64,000 bases of DNA from Verpa conica (Eukaryota; Ascomycota; Pezizomycetes; Pezizales; Morchellaceae), in NCBI GenBank assembly GCA_033030425.1, contig JAUFSD010000024.1, positions 496,001 through 560,000 on the forward strand. The letters run 5' to 3'. Of the stretch, positions 24,275-35,442 are shown piece by piece. The translations under genes were made by a program, and so were the position numbers. The first letter of the stretch is position 1; every line of letters starts with the position of its first letter. The notes below the pieces were generated by a model, which had not been told where the DNA came from, ran no database searches, and worked only from the letters and a program-made list of their open reading frames with translations.

Positions 24275-25627
24275 TCAAAAGTCGGGCTTGGCTGGGTGTT
24301 GTCCGTGAAAGATGTCGAAGGCAGTACACTGTTCTACGTACTCAGAAGGTTCCCAGGTGGGGAGATCATAGCCGGTCCACTTTACCAAATACTGAGGTCC
24401 TTTGGTTCCATGGAGGCAGGAGTCAAGGATTTCTTCCACTTCCCACTCAGTCTCTCCTTCAACAATGACTGGAGGAGCAGGGGGAGGGACGTGACCGGGA
24501 ATGGAATTGGTGGCAATGGGGCAAAGCTGGAAGACGTGAAACACTGGGTAGTTGGCCATGGTAGCTGGAAGATCGAGTTCGTAGGCATAGAGCCTGATAA
24601 CTTTCTTAATGGTAAACCGGTCAAATTGTTTCCAGTCCAGCTTCTTGGAGGGCCTCTGAGTTCGAATGTTCTTTGCAGACAGCCAAACTTGTTCTCCAAC
24701 TTTATAGGTGGGAGCAGGGATACGGTGGGCATTGGCCGTGTTTTCCTGGGCGTCTTGAGCGAGCTTCATTTCTCCACGGAGATAGTCATGTAGGTCCTCC
24801 ATCTTTTGGGCAAACTGTTGAGCATTGATACTAGGAGGGGATCTATCGTGGGGTACCAAGTCAAGGGTAAACCGGGGATGGAATCTGTAATTGGCAAAAA
24901 ATGGGCTAACCTTAGTGGTTTCCGAAAAGTGATTATTAGCGGCAAATTTGGCAATAGGAAGCCAACTTGTCCAGTCGTCTTGTTGATAGGACACAAAACT
25001 TCGAAGATACTGTTCCATTACGGCATTGACTCGCTCTGTTTGTCCGTCGGTTTGGGGGTGAAAGGCTGTGGACAATTTGGACTCGATCTTCAATTGTTTA
25101 CACAAGTGTTGCCAAAACTGGGAGGTGAACTGGGTTCCGCGGTCTGACACTACTGTGAGGGAGAGGCCATGGAGTTTCCACACATCTTCAAAGTAGAGTC
25201 GTGCAACGTCTTGGGCATTGGCGGTGGTGTGACAGGGGAGAAGATGGCGCATCTTAGAGAGTCTATCCACTACAACAAAGATAGCGTCGTATCCATTGCT
25301 TAACGGTAGGCCGGTAACGAAGTCTATGGAGATGTCTTGCCAGGGTTGACTCGGAACCGGAAGGGGGCAAAGAATTCCAGACGGGGTATTGTATGAGGGT
25401 TTGCTACGGCTACAGGTGTGACGATTTTTAACGTAACGCTTTACGAAGCTTCCCATCTTTGGCCAGTAGTAGTCTCTACTTAGGAGCTCGAAAGTCTTTG
25501 AGCGTCCTGGGTGACCGGCGGAGGGGGAGTCGTGGTACTGTTTCAGCAATTCCAGCTTTAATTCACTGTGATCTGGGACATAGATAGTGCCTCAATAGCA
25601 AAGTCTTCCGTTAACATTGGTGCACTC
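24275..25627 (-). pseudogene. Ty3/gypsy chromovirus pol fragment: integrase with C-terminal chromodomain
   Basis: One long minus-strand frame (coding from 25591 to 24275) carries the integrase zinc-finger remnant (HDSPSAGHPG, TFELLSRDYYWP, then a Cys). The catalytic core has DISIDFVTGLP, VVSDRGTQFTSQFW and HPQTDGQTERVNAVMEQYLR, so the D-D-E triad is intact. The C-terminal part ends with a chromodomain (EVEEILDS, YLVKWTGYDLPTWEPSEYVE). An in-frame TGA at 25592-25594 sits where relatives usually have Arg (CGA), a C-to-T type change. Upstream the element is cut off by a family C fragment, so protease, RT and RNase H are missing. Chromodomain integrases steer insertion to H3K9-methylated chromatin in related elements; here this is inference. 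Confidence 0.88.
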
Positions 25628-25806
25628 TATTATAGGCACCTGATAAAAGGAGTATTTCTGGGAACCATGAAGACCACTTGTTTGACTATCTAGGTAACTT
25701 GACCCCTCGTTTGTTTCCCAAACGTGACAGGGGTTTGGGGAGAAGCACGTGTGGATATAATTGTTGGCGGCTATCTCTGCAGGGCGCTCCACTATGCCAC
25801 CCACTG
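25628..25806 (-). repeat. family C repeat, diverged 3' fragment (copy C6)
   Basis: Matches the end of family C (compare 49808-49990), with several G-to-A/C-to-T differences, for example TATTATAGG where other copies have TGTTGTAGG. It is interrupted at 25806 by a CATCAGCAAAC terminus. Confidence 0.75.
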
Positions 25807-26325
25807 CATCAGCAAACTTGAATGTTTCTCTCTGACGCATCTGATGCATCTGAGGCTTGGGATGCAGTTGGTGGAATTCGACGATCAGGAGACGGGATCT
25901 GTCTCAGAGACGCTCGGCTAGCTGTCAGAGCTCTCAGGAGAGCTTTGGAGACTTTAACCAAAATATTTGGAGCTACCAGGACACGTTGTGATATAAGCTG
26001 CGCTAAATCCTAATATCTCCGGAGCCCTTCTGACTTTGCAAGTCTAACTCGGGGGCTATCATGGGCTCTCTTGAAACTTCTTATACCACCTTCTGAGGCT
26101 CCTCTATGCCTCATACTCTTCACATTTGTGTCAGGAATTGCTAAAGCTCTCCCGATGGCTCTGGCAGCTTTCGCAATTGCTTTATATGGTAAAAACATTA
26201 TATTAAATACTATCGATAAGAAGTCTTAACCCCCCATTCCTCTTAGCTTTACAAATTATCCCTAAAGCAATCACCAAAGCTCTACCAGTTATTCTCACAG
26301 TCCTCCTCCTCCTCCTACATTTATT

Positions 26326-28192
26326 TTACCTACCTCCCACTATGTCCTCGCTGCTACCTGCACCAGTATCACTTTCCTCCACCCCTACTAGTTGCGCTTG
26401 AATGACCTGATCGGAGTCATCGGGAGTTACTACTCCCCGTCCATGTCGAGTAACTGCTATACTTCCACGAGCTCTGCTGATATCACATAGAGCTATCGCT
26501 AAAGCTATGTCATCCTCGCTCACAGCCTCTGTTGGTATAGACTTGGAAGTGCCTCTTCTTGCATCAATCTACTGTGTGATTAGCGCTGGATCTACTCTAG
26601 AGATTACTAACATACTGCTATTTGAACTCTATGCTTGATTTCCGCTAGTATACCCTGTTGATTTATCAAACTAGGGCTGTTCCAGGTGTTCCTCATTCTC
26701 GTGAAGATTCCTAGAGCCATGGTGAAGTTAGCTAGAGCCATCGTAGTAGCAAAAGAGGTCTTACGAGTTATACCCTGATTTCCGGTATTGAAATCTGCTG
26801 GTTTGAGATAGACTCCGGTACGCCAGGCCCGTAAGCAGTGCCATATCCCCGTTGCTACAAAGCACACCAATACCGGAGTGATCCTATCAAGGAACTCGGG
26901 ATCTCTAGACCCAATCATTTTCAACCCTTCAAAATATTTGCTGTAAATAGTATCAGAAATCTCAGGTGCAAGAAACCTGCAAGATCCAGTCTTAAAGCCA
27001 TTAGAACCTTCATCAAAGCTCTCAAAGCTACCGCGACAAATCTTACCTGATAATTCTCCGGATTACTCAGGAATCGGTCTTTTTCTAGTAGATACTCGAC
27101 CCTTGTTGCCTTCTCTCCTGGGTTTTTGCAACGGTGGAGCCCATATATATCCCCAGTAGATATTCTGACTTTGATTAGGTATATCAAGTGAGACCTAGTG
27201 CGGGAATGAACACATTTTAACTATAACGTATTAGCAATAGCTCTGGAGGTCTTCATTAAAGCTTTGGGGGCTGTTACGTGAAGTTTGCTAATACTACACA
27301 AAATAGCCCTTATATTTGCTTCATTGCTGGCTTTTTCCCAGAGCTCTGCGATAAGGACCACAAGCCGTGCTGGAGAAGGCAAAGGCTCTTCAAGCAAAGT
27401 ATGCTCTCTCATTAGCTCTGTGCAACGAATTAAAATATTCCTTGCTGAACCACTAAGTTTTCCAAAACTTCGGCTATCATGAAGAGAGCTGCTGGAGCTT
27501 TCATTGTTGCCATCTAGATCATCTCGAAATTGAGAGGTTCTAGAAGGTTCAGAGTTCCTAAAGACTTGTGAAGTTGGAGAAGAAGGAGGTGCTGGTGGTT
27601 GGGGTGGGCTTGTTGCTCCTGAAGCCTCCACCGAAGCTGCAGGGGCTTTTAGCCTAATTTTCTTAGCCCGTGGGACTGCTCTTTTGCCGTGCTTTAATTT
27701 GTCAGCAAACCCTAACAGGAGTATTTAAAAAGGATCCTTTACCTGCGTGATATTCAGCTGAACTGATGAGGCAGCGATTGCTTCTCCTGCTTTTCGCTTC
27801 CTCGTAGCCTCGACGGCTGCTGCAGCCTTAGTGGAAGTCCACATAGCTATCTTTGGCACTTTCCCTATCTTCTTGAAAACACGCGGTTGTTTAGGGTGTG
27901 TGGGAGAAAGTTGGGGTACTGCTCCATTTCCATCAGCTCGATAGTCATCGTCACCAGAGTTCAAACGTTTTGAATTAGACTCCTTGCATCAGTCAAAGCC
28001 CTCAGCGCCATTGTCAAAGTTCTCAGAGCTTTCACTGTCTTGTTCGGAATGATTCACATAGTCATCTTCTTCGATCGATAGCTCTATATATTCAGCTTCG
28101 GGAGCGGGAGGAGGAGGAGGGGGGGGTTCGCGTCGAGACCTCCTTGTAGAGACTTTGCTATACGTGATCATAGGGCGTTTTCTAGTTGCCAT
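26326..28192 (-). CDS. KDZ-transposon companion gene, DUF6532-like (structure approximate, possibly degenerate)
   Basis: Start ATG at 28192 (MATRKRPMITYSKV). Proposed exons are 28058-28192, 27743-27982, 27278-27691, 27047-27220, about 26774-26960, a short one near 26600-26690, and 26326-26570 with the stop at 26326. The N-terminal third is basic and Pro-rich. The central part (ILIRCTELMREHTLLEE, CKNPGEKATRVEYLLEKD, DTIYSKYFEGLKMIGSRDPE, VLVCFVATGIWHCLRAWRTG) resembles, from memory, DUF6532, a domain common in proteins linked to KDZ transposons. The first four exons close in phase only with later acceptors than the first consensus AG. The exon after 26774 does not close, so a frameshift is possible. 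The introns share a GCT-phased module. Function unknown. Confidence 0.55.
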
Positions 28193-28808
28193 TACAAAGG
28201 AAATAATCAAGGAGTGTCAGTACAATATAAAGGAAGCAAAGGAGCGATAAAGACTGTATATGGCGGTAAAGACTGTAGATAGACTGCTAGAGGCAATAGA
28301 AAAGGTTGATGGAGTTTTAGCGAGGGCTTCAGGGGCCTCCCCCCCCTTTATTGCTTGCCAGCGCTTTGACACCGCACCAAAAGCTCGTTAGACCAATAGA
28401 ATCAATTCCCAATGCCTAATACATATGCAAATATTTAGGGATGTAAAAATATGCTCCGCCACAAAAGAAACTATATTGCTAGTCTTCATGATAGCTCCTA
28501 AAGTTATTCCCATAGCTCCTAGAGCCATAATCAAAATATACCCAATAATAGATATCGCACAAAGGAAATGATCGACAGATAACAAAAAATATATAAAAAT
28601 ATAAAATCAATATCATAATCCCCCATAAAGGTTTGTTTGACCTTTGCCAAAACACCTAAAACTCTCGCAATAGCTCCTAGAGCTACGATCATAAAAATAC
28701 ATTAATAATAGACAGTATATAAACGAAATAGAACCCAATAACCAAAAAATATAAGGCAAAAAACTTAATCAAAACTCCCAGGGGTCCCTTCACTGCTTCC
28801 AAAGCCTT
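28193..28808. other. AT-rich spacer between two transposon genes, with GCT-phased modules
   Basis: No coding frame. It contains a poly-C/poly-A patch near 28338 and two copies of a module also seen in nearby introns (28490-28545 and 28660-28705; minus strand GGCTCTAGGAGCTATG and TAGCTCTAGGAGCTATTG). Confidence 0.5.
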
Positions 28809-30164
28809 TTATGCTACCACACCATCACCCGCGTCGTCGGCACCTGGGCCTGGAGGAGGTGGAGGAGGTGGAGGAGGTGGAGGAGGTGGAGGAGGTGGAG
28901 GGGCATCACCACCATCGTCACCACCATCGTCACCACCATCATCACCACCGGGAGGTGGAGGCACTGGAGGACCCACTGGAGCCACAGGAACCATGAGCAA
29001 AGCTATTCTGGCTTCCTCAATAACTGCAGCCCTGTCTGCTAGCTCTTGATCGGTCCATATATGCTCTGGATCATAATCGCCATCTCCAGGAACAACAGCA
29101 TCAGGGAACTTAGCCTTATATGCATCGCTGACATGGGTAATCCTATCCTCAATACGCCCTTGCCTAACGTTGAGCTTCTTGAGGAGTATCTGGAAGGTCC
29201 TGCGAGTCCTCGGCATAGCTACCTTCTGGCCTTTACTGCTGATTCGCTGATTCTCATCATAGTCGGAGTCCTCCGCAGGAAGATCGACTGTTTCAAAGTC
29301 TTGCTCAAGGATATGAACGTAGCCAGATGGAGGGGGGGTCTGGGCACCCCTAAGGACTCTGTGGAGAACCACGAGAGCTCTCAAGGGCTAAGCATTCCTG
29401 CTGCTCACCCAAGCTTCGACTTCCTCGGTATCCGTGAGGTGGGCATAGCTCGGGTTGCCGAAGGAAACGTCAGGAGTCGAGCCCGAAGGTGGTGGGGGAG
29501 GGTTTTCCATAGCTCCGTAGAAAGCCCTGGGAGCTCTCCCGGGAGGCATATGCTTCATTGAAAGGTTATAAAGCTCATTCATGTTTACCGCTGCAAGGAC
29601 GCCTATATAGGATGGGCCATTGGTGCTGCCATACCACGGATAGTCTTTTGCGCGAGGAGGGGGGCCAACATTATCAGGATCGATGATATGAATCTGCACA
29701 ACAGGCCGAGCAGGTACAACGGGGGCTCCGGAGACTCCCCCCACAGTCCCTGTAACTCTCCTCCGCTTTCGACTCAAGGCGCTCAATGGGCCGGGCTGTT
29801 CGATCTCGAGGTCTTCTGCATTATTATCATCATCATTCTCTGCTTCTCTGAAGTGCCGGTCACCAGCACCAGCAGCCTTCTTCTCCTTGGCCCCTACGTC
29901 TGCGATGAGAGTCTTCAAAGCCTCCTGGATACCCCTGGAGACTTCCGTATCTTGGTTATGCCAGGAGGAGTAAAGCCCCCTGAGATATTTATGCTTCATA
30001 AGCCATTCAGAGAGGGCGTTGTAGGCATCCAGCCCTGATGCGGTCTTGTTGATCCACCCCACAGCAGCCATTCGGTGGGCGAGGGCTTTGCGCAGGGCAA
30101 AGTAAGCGGCGTTCTTTCCAGTGAGCTGGAGCTTAGCTTTGACTTGAACGATAGTGAGAGGCAT
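28809..30164 (-). CDS. KDZ-transposon companion gene, uncharacterised protein with poly-Pro and Gly-Asp repeats
   Basis: Proposed complement(join(28809..29339,29409..30164)), about 428 aa. It starts MPLTIVQVKAKLQLTGKNA. The first 150 residues are helical-looking (ALRKALAHRMAAVGWIN, LSEWLMKHKYLRGLYSSW) and could be a DNA-binding or winged-helix-like fold, but no family is recognised. A basic patch (SRKRRRV) may be a nuclear signal. The C-terminal half is acidic and repetitive: GGDD repeats, then a run of about 17 Pro, encoded by GGTGGAGGA and CCACCATCGT repeats on the plus strand. The intron is chosen so that the frames join; a shorter consensus acceptor at 29350 would shift the frame. Expression and function unknown. 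Confidence 0.5.
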
Positions 30165-31262
30165 TTGCGATAGTTGTTGACGGAACGGTAGTAGTGGTGG
30201 TGATAGCGGTGGTGATAGCTGTAGAAGCTTTTATAAGAGTCTTATAGAGTATTATATACTGTATGACTTAATTGCCAGCAAGTAAGTATGGTATCGTGAT
30301 TTTTATGGAGATTCAGAGACAGCTTACCACCAGTGCTTTATAGAGATACTGTAGACGTAGGAAAGGCGAAATGTAGGGCACTTGAAAACATGAAACGGGG
30401 GGCCAAACAAAGAGTGAAACAAACAAATAAAAAAATCTTGAAACAGTGGAGACTAGGCGCAAATTCATACATTAGCGAAGGCTATCAAGGCTACTGTGAA
30501 GGCTTTGTGGGCCCTAGCAGTATTAATTAAAACCTACTGTGATATATTAAAGACATGAATCGTAGCTAGGCGGGTGGTGGAGGTTAGGAGAGAAAGAAGG
30601 GAGAGAGAGCTCGTGGAGCACAAAGCAGGGCAGCAGGGGCCTTTTATAGGCCCAGTTTCCTAGGCTCTAAAGTTTGCTATTCTATCAGCTGTTTGTTGGT
30701 GTCTCAAGACGTCATGGAGTCATATATTACCGTTTATCATTGCTTCATATATCATCACTCGCACGGAAATTATGAAAAGCTGCAAAGAAAGCTCTCAAAG
30801 CCATGGGGAAAACCCAAAGAGATATGGAAATCGAGACCTAAACTCTAGTAGTTAGCTTTGACTCAATTGCTAGATTGATTTAGGGATTGACTGGCGGGGA
30901 TAATATAAGAATAGCTACTTACATGGCAATATAGTGTTTGCCTATCGAGTTATAAAGCCGGCAACTAGAGTTGCCTGAAAAGCCGTCAAAGACTTCGTCA
31001 AGCCTCCAGGGACTCTCCCTATCAATATTGTAGCTCGGGAGCATCATCATGGGTATCTTCCTGGTGGGGTCGTGGTGATGGTTGTAAGCGGGGTCGATGT
31101 GAGGTTGCAGGTTTGCCTTTTAACGCACAGACCTTGGTGCCAAGAGAGCCAGTTAGGTTAATCTATGCAAAGCACATGTTGTGATTTTAACGAGAGCTCC
31201 TGAAGCTACCACCATAGCACTCTCAATTTTGGCCGTTCTCTTTAATTATCCAAGCCTACAAT
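30165..31262. other. divergent spacer between KDZ companion gene and transposase
   Basis: About 1.1 kb, likely a shared promoter region because the flanking genes point away from each other. It holds a GGAGAGAAAGAAGGGAGAGA purine-rich tract near 30590 and several GAGCTC/AAGCTCT modules (30790-30810, 31190-31240). No gene seen. Confidence 0.5.
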
Positions 31263-32054
31263 ATGCCTTCAAAATGCCCCTATTGCAAAAAAGGGTATAG
31301 TTACTCTAGTTCTTTCGAAAAGCACCTAATAGCGAAGCACCCCCTGATTGCATTGTCATATCTTGATCTACCAACGGTTAAAAACACAATGAGCTCTAGC
31401 AGCTCTGGCAGCTTTGGCGAGGGCTTTGAAAACAATGACGACAATCTTCTTAGCAACAGCGACAATGAATTTGATCAGAATGAGGATTCAAATGATTCTG
31501 ACCGAGAATCTGAATCTGATTTTAATTTGGCTGCTGACATGGCCATGGATATAGACACCGGTACTGTTGCTAGTGGAGAAGCTAAAACAAAGCTGTATGA
31601 AGGTGCTGGAAGACGTGGTGAGAGCTTTTTAGGGTACAATGAGGAGGAGCAAAGCCTTTTGGAGAACCCATGGGCGCCTTACAAATCGGTGGAGGAGTTC
31701 AAGCTTGCTCGGTGGTTTATTCGGTCAAAAACCTCTCAGGGAGCTATCGATGATTACTTTCGAAGCTCGCTGGGCCCTTGTAACTGCTCTTTCAACTCTG
31801 GCAGGAGCTTTGTTAGCAAAGTGGAGGAAATGCATACAACATTAGGTCATTCTAGCTGGCACCACTCGGAGGTCGACCTAGGAGGGAGGAAAACCTTCTA
31901 TTTTTATCGGAACCCTATGGCTTGCGTACGCTATCTCCTTAGGCAAAGGGCGTTTAGAGACAATATGGTATACGCTCCCACGGTGGAGTATAATAGCTTA
32001 GGAGAACGGATGTATGGGGAAATGCATACAGGTGATTGGTGGTGGGAGATGCAG

Positions 32055-32114
32055 GTTAGTACAGCTCTCGCGAGAGCTTTAGAGGCTTTTATCATGATAC
32101 TAATAGCTTTGTAG
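32055..32114 (+). other. 60-nt intron of the KDZ transposase carrying the GCT-phased module
   Basis: It has a GTTAGT donor, GTAG acceptor and a CTAAT-like branch site. It removes TALARALEAFIMILIAL-type sequence and joins EMQ to DTLPEGSTVVP in frame. GCT triplets sit 12, 9 and 21 nt apart, as in the companion-gene introns. Confidence 0.7.
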
Positions 32115-32864
32115 GATACATTACCCGAAGGATCTACAGTTGTACCCATTATCTGCGCCTCCGACGGAACTCATTTGACTAGCTTCAGTGGGGATAAAAA
32201 AGCCTGGCCTATATATCTCACGATTGGCAACATTAAGTCTGCAACTCGCAATAAGCCAACTAGCCTAGCAAATATCCTCCTTGCGCTTTTACCAGTACCC
32301 CCAAAGCTTGCAAAGGAATCGGCTATTTCAAAGGTTCAGCGCCGACAAAGCCGCATGGCTCTTCATAAGATTCTTGAGGAGATTCTCGAAGGCTTACAGG
32401 GCCCGGCGAGAGCGGAGTAGTTTTAGACTGCGCCGATGGCTATCAACGACTTTGCTTCCCCATACTCGCAGCCTGGATAGCCGATCAAGAAGAGAATGCC
32501 TCTCTCCACAATATCCAAAATCAGGCTTGTGCTAAATGCGAGGTTGGCTTTAATGATCTTGGAAGCTTTGATGAATTCCCCGAGCGCAATCATACAGTCT
32601 ATCAAGACAAAGTTAGAGACTATAATCTCCAACCAGCCAATATCGCTCCAGTAGAGCTTTTGATCTCCAAGTCTCTGAAGGCTCTTTACAATGCTCTATG
32701 GACTCTCCCAAGAGCTTTGATACATGACCTGCATAAGCCCGATCTACTTCATAATATCTATCTAGGGATATTGAAGCATATGATGGAATGGATCCAGTCT
32801 TTTTTAAAGAAACACAATTGATTGGAGCAATTCGATGATGCCTGGAGATCAATTGGGCCCTACC

Positions 32865-33480
32865 TGTGAAGAATAGCGGAGTAACAGCTTAGGACGCAAG
32901 TCCTAATGGTATAACTCTACAGGTACGATGCACAGAAAGAAGCGTAAGGCCAGTGAATTGGTAGTAGCAACAGAATAAACTATTACTATAAAGAACAGGC
33001 AAGCGAGGATTCTGAGCATGTAATACCAAACAAGATAGCGTAGTAGATTGGTGTCTATGTCTAGAGAATTACTGTCCCAGAAAGAGGGAGAACGGCCCGC
33101 TATTTATACAGAAAAGTCCTTTATCCTCCAACCGAGATAACTATGTGAAAACCGAGGTGGGAACGCCGTTTGACCCTGAAAACTGTAACAAAGTAAAGGT
33201 AACCAAAAGAAATGAGTAATACAATGCTTGTAAGCGAAATGGTGTGTTAAGTAAACATAAATGAGCGCAACAAAATATGACTCATAACAAATGGCGCAAT
33301 ACATGTGAGTAATAAGGTATGCGACCTTCGATAAACATTAGTAGTTATGTAAAAATGTAATAAATGTAAAAAATGTATCGAGAAAACAATCGGAACTGTC
33401 ATCGTAATAGAATGTAGCAAATGGAGATAAAATGTTATACAAACAAGGAAAGACAGACTGAGAATCTCGAAAAAATAACA
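32865..33480 (-). mobile_element. solo LTR, family B, copy 1 (TSD CTACC)
   Basis: 616 bp, TGTGAAGAATAG..AATAACA, flanked by CTACC at 32860-32864 and 33481-33485. It sits inside the transposase gene. Removing it with one TSD copy leaves the transposase frame continuous. Strand is given by a TATAAATAG box on the minus strand. A TTAGGAC/GTCCTAA hairpin lies near one end (32889-32906). Confidence 0.93.
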
Positions 33481-34179
33481 CTACCCTGGGCTGTCAGTAC
33501 CGAGGATGGCATATAGGGAGATTACGCAGTGGCAGGGTAAGAAGATGCGTCACCTTGGAAGAATAGTCCTAGGAGCTTTTGCGGTGGCTTTGTGGAGACC
33601 TCCGAAAGCACTAAAAAGTACTTTTGAAAAAGCCTTGAAATGCGTTCGCTCGATGGTCGACTTTCACCTGATGGCTCAATATATTAGCCATATCCCAGCA
33701 ACTCTCTAGTATATGGAGGACTATCTCCAAGACTTCCATAGCTATAAAGATGTCTTTTTAGAGTTTCAGGGATACAAAAAAACATTGAAAGCAGCGAAGA
33801 ATCGAACGAAGGCCCTTCTTGGAGAAGCAACGCTATTAAAAGTATCTGCTTCTGCCATACAACAAAGCAGCGAGTATAGCTCCCAAAGCCATCATCGTAG
33901 CTCACAAGAACTTGACGAATCACAACCAATATCCCACTTCAACCTTATTAAAATGCATCTCCTAACGCACTTCCGCCAGCACGTCGAGCGATATGGCAAC
34001 ATACCTATGTTTTTGTTGTAGGCACCTGATAAGAGGAGTACTCTGGGAACCATGAAGACTACTTGTTTGACTATCTAGGTAACTAAATCCCTGGTCCGCT
34101 TCTTGAGAAACGCGTTAGGGGTTTGGGGAGAAGTGCGTGTGAATATTATTGCTGGCGGCTATCTCCTGCAGGACGCCCC

Positions 34180-34796
34180 TGTGAAGAATAGCGGAGTAAC
34201 AGCTTAGGACGTGAGTCCTAATGGTATAACTCTACAGGTACAATGCACAGAAAGAAGCGTAAAGCCAGTGAATGAGTGGTAGCAACAGAGTAGACTATTA
34301 CTATAAAGAACAGGCAAGCGAGAATTCTGAGCATGTAATACCAAACAAGATAGCGTAGTGGATTGGTGTCTATGTCTAGAGAATTACTGTCCCAAAAAGA
34401 GGGAGAACGGCCCACTATTTATACAGAAAAGTCCTTTATCCTCCAACCGAGATAACTATGTGAAAATCGAGGTGGGAACGCCGTTTAACCCTGAAAAACT
34501 GTAACAAAGTAAAGGTAACCAAAAGAAATGAGTAATACAATGCTTGTAAGCAAAATGGTGTGTTGAGTAAACATAAATGAGCGCAACAAAATATGACTCA
34601 TAACAAATGGCGCAATACATGTGAGTAATAAGGTATGCGACCTTTCGATAGACATTAGTAGTTATGAAAAAATGTAATAAATGTAAAAATGTATCAAGAA
34701 AACAATCAGAGCTGTCATCGTAATGAAATGTAGCAGATGGAGATAAAATGTTATACAGACAAGGAAAGACAGACTGAGAATCTCAAAAAAATAACA
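34180..34796 (-). mobile_element. solo LTR, family B, copy 2 (TSD GCCCC)
   Basis: 617 bp, with TSD GCCCC at 34175-34179 and 34797-34801. It is inserted in family C copy C1 only 30 bp from the next solo LTR and in the opposite orientation to it. Confidence 0.93.
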
Positions 34797-34826
34797 GCCC
34801 CACTATGCTACCCACCGGGTGCTGGG

Positions 34827-35442
34827 TGTTATTTTTTCTTGATTCTCAGTCTGTCTTTCCTTGTTTGTATAACATTTTATCTCCATTTGCTACATTTCAT
34901 TACGATGACAGTTCTGATTGTTTTTTTGATACATTTTTTATTTATTACATTTTTACATAACTACTAATGTTTATCGAAAGGTCGCATACCTTATTACTTA
35001 CATGTATTGCGCCATTTGTTATGAGTCATATTTTGTTGCGCTCATTTTATGTTTACTCAACACACTATTTTGCTTACAAGCATTGTATTACTCATTTCTT
35101 TTGGTTACCTTTACTTTGTTATGGTTTTCAGGGTCAAACGGCGTTCCCACCTTGATTTTCACATAGTTATCTCGGTTGGAGGATAAAGGACTTTTCTGTA
35201 TAAATAGCGGGCCGTTCTCCCTCTTTCTGGGACTGTAATTCTCTAGACATAGACACCAATCTACTACGCTATCTTGTTTGGTATTACATGCTCAGAATCC
35301 TCGCCTGCCTGTTCTTTATAGTAATAGTTTATTCTGTTGCTACTACCAATTCACTGGCCTTACGCTTCTTTCTGTGCATCGTACCTGTAGAGTTATACCA
35401 TTAGGACTTGCGTCCTAAGCTGTTACTCCGCTATTCTTCACA
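34827..35442 (+). mobile_element. solo LTR, family B, copy 3 (TSD CTGGG)
   Basis: 616 bp, TGTTATTTTTTC..TTCTTCACA, with TSD CTGGG at 34822-34826 and 35443-35447. TATAAATAG near 35200 suggests this is the transcribed orientation. Inserted in family C copy C1. Confidence 0.93.

Larger units (their letters stand above)
25807..34013. mobile_element. KDZ/Plavaka-type DNA transposon, right end truncated
   Basis: The block starts with CATCAGCAAACTTG plus GACGC-type subterminal motifs, the same terminus as the 1.6-kb TIR element at 42450. Inside are a plus-strand KDZ-type transposase (31263-34013) and two minus-strand genes (26326-28192 and 28809-30164), arranged divergently around a 1.1-kb spacer. 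The right end is lost where family C copy C1 starts at 34014, and a solo LTR (32865-33480) splits the transposase. That the left terminus belongs to the same element as the transposase is inferred from contiguity. The interior is unusually rich in GAGCTTT/AAGCTCT motifs. Confidence 0.65.
31263..34013 (+). pseudogene. KDZ (Plavaka-type) transposase with N-terminal C2H2 finger, broken
   Basis: Exon 1 (31263-32054) begins with a C2H2 finger (CPYCKKGY, then FEKHLIAKH) and an acidic linker, then the transposase N-region (EEFKLARWFIRSKTSQGAID, MYGEMHTGDWWWEMQ). After a 60-nt intron (32055-32114) come SDGTHLTSFSGDKKAWPIYL and TIGNIKSATRNKP. A one-base frameshift near 32402 precedes LDCADGYQRLCFPILAAWIA; then come an in-frame TGA at 32819-32821, the solo LTR at 32865-33480, MAYREITQWQGKKMRHLGR, and a TAG at 33707-33709. 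The frame ends at SHFNLIKMHLLTHF, ERYGNIPMF, where family C cuts it. The TGA and TAG fit CGA and CAG changed by C-to-T. Motif order matches Plavaka transposases known to me; the copy is surely inactive. Confidence 0.82.

Noticed and set aside
24382..24793. Plus-strand frames opposite the chromovirus integrase
   Set aside because: They are antisense shadows of a clear minus-strand integrase frame.
28811..28996. His/Glu-rich plus-strand frame (EEVEEVEEVEEVEGHHHHRH) as a metal-binding protein
   Set aside because: It is the complementary reading of the poly-Pro/Gly-Asp repeat in the minus-strand companion gene.
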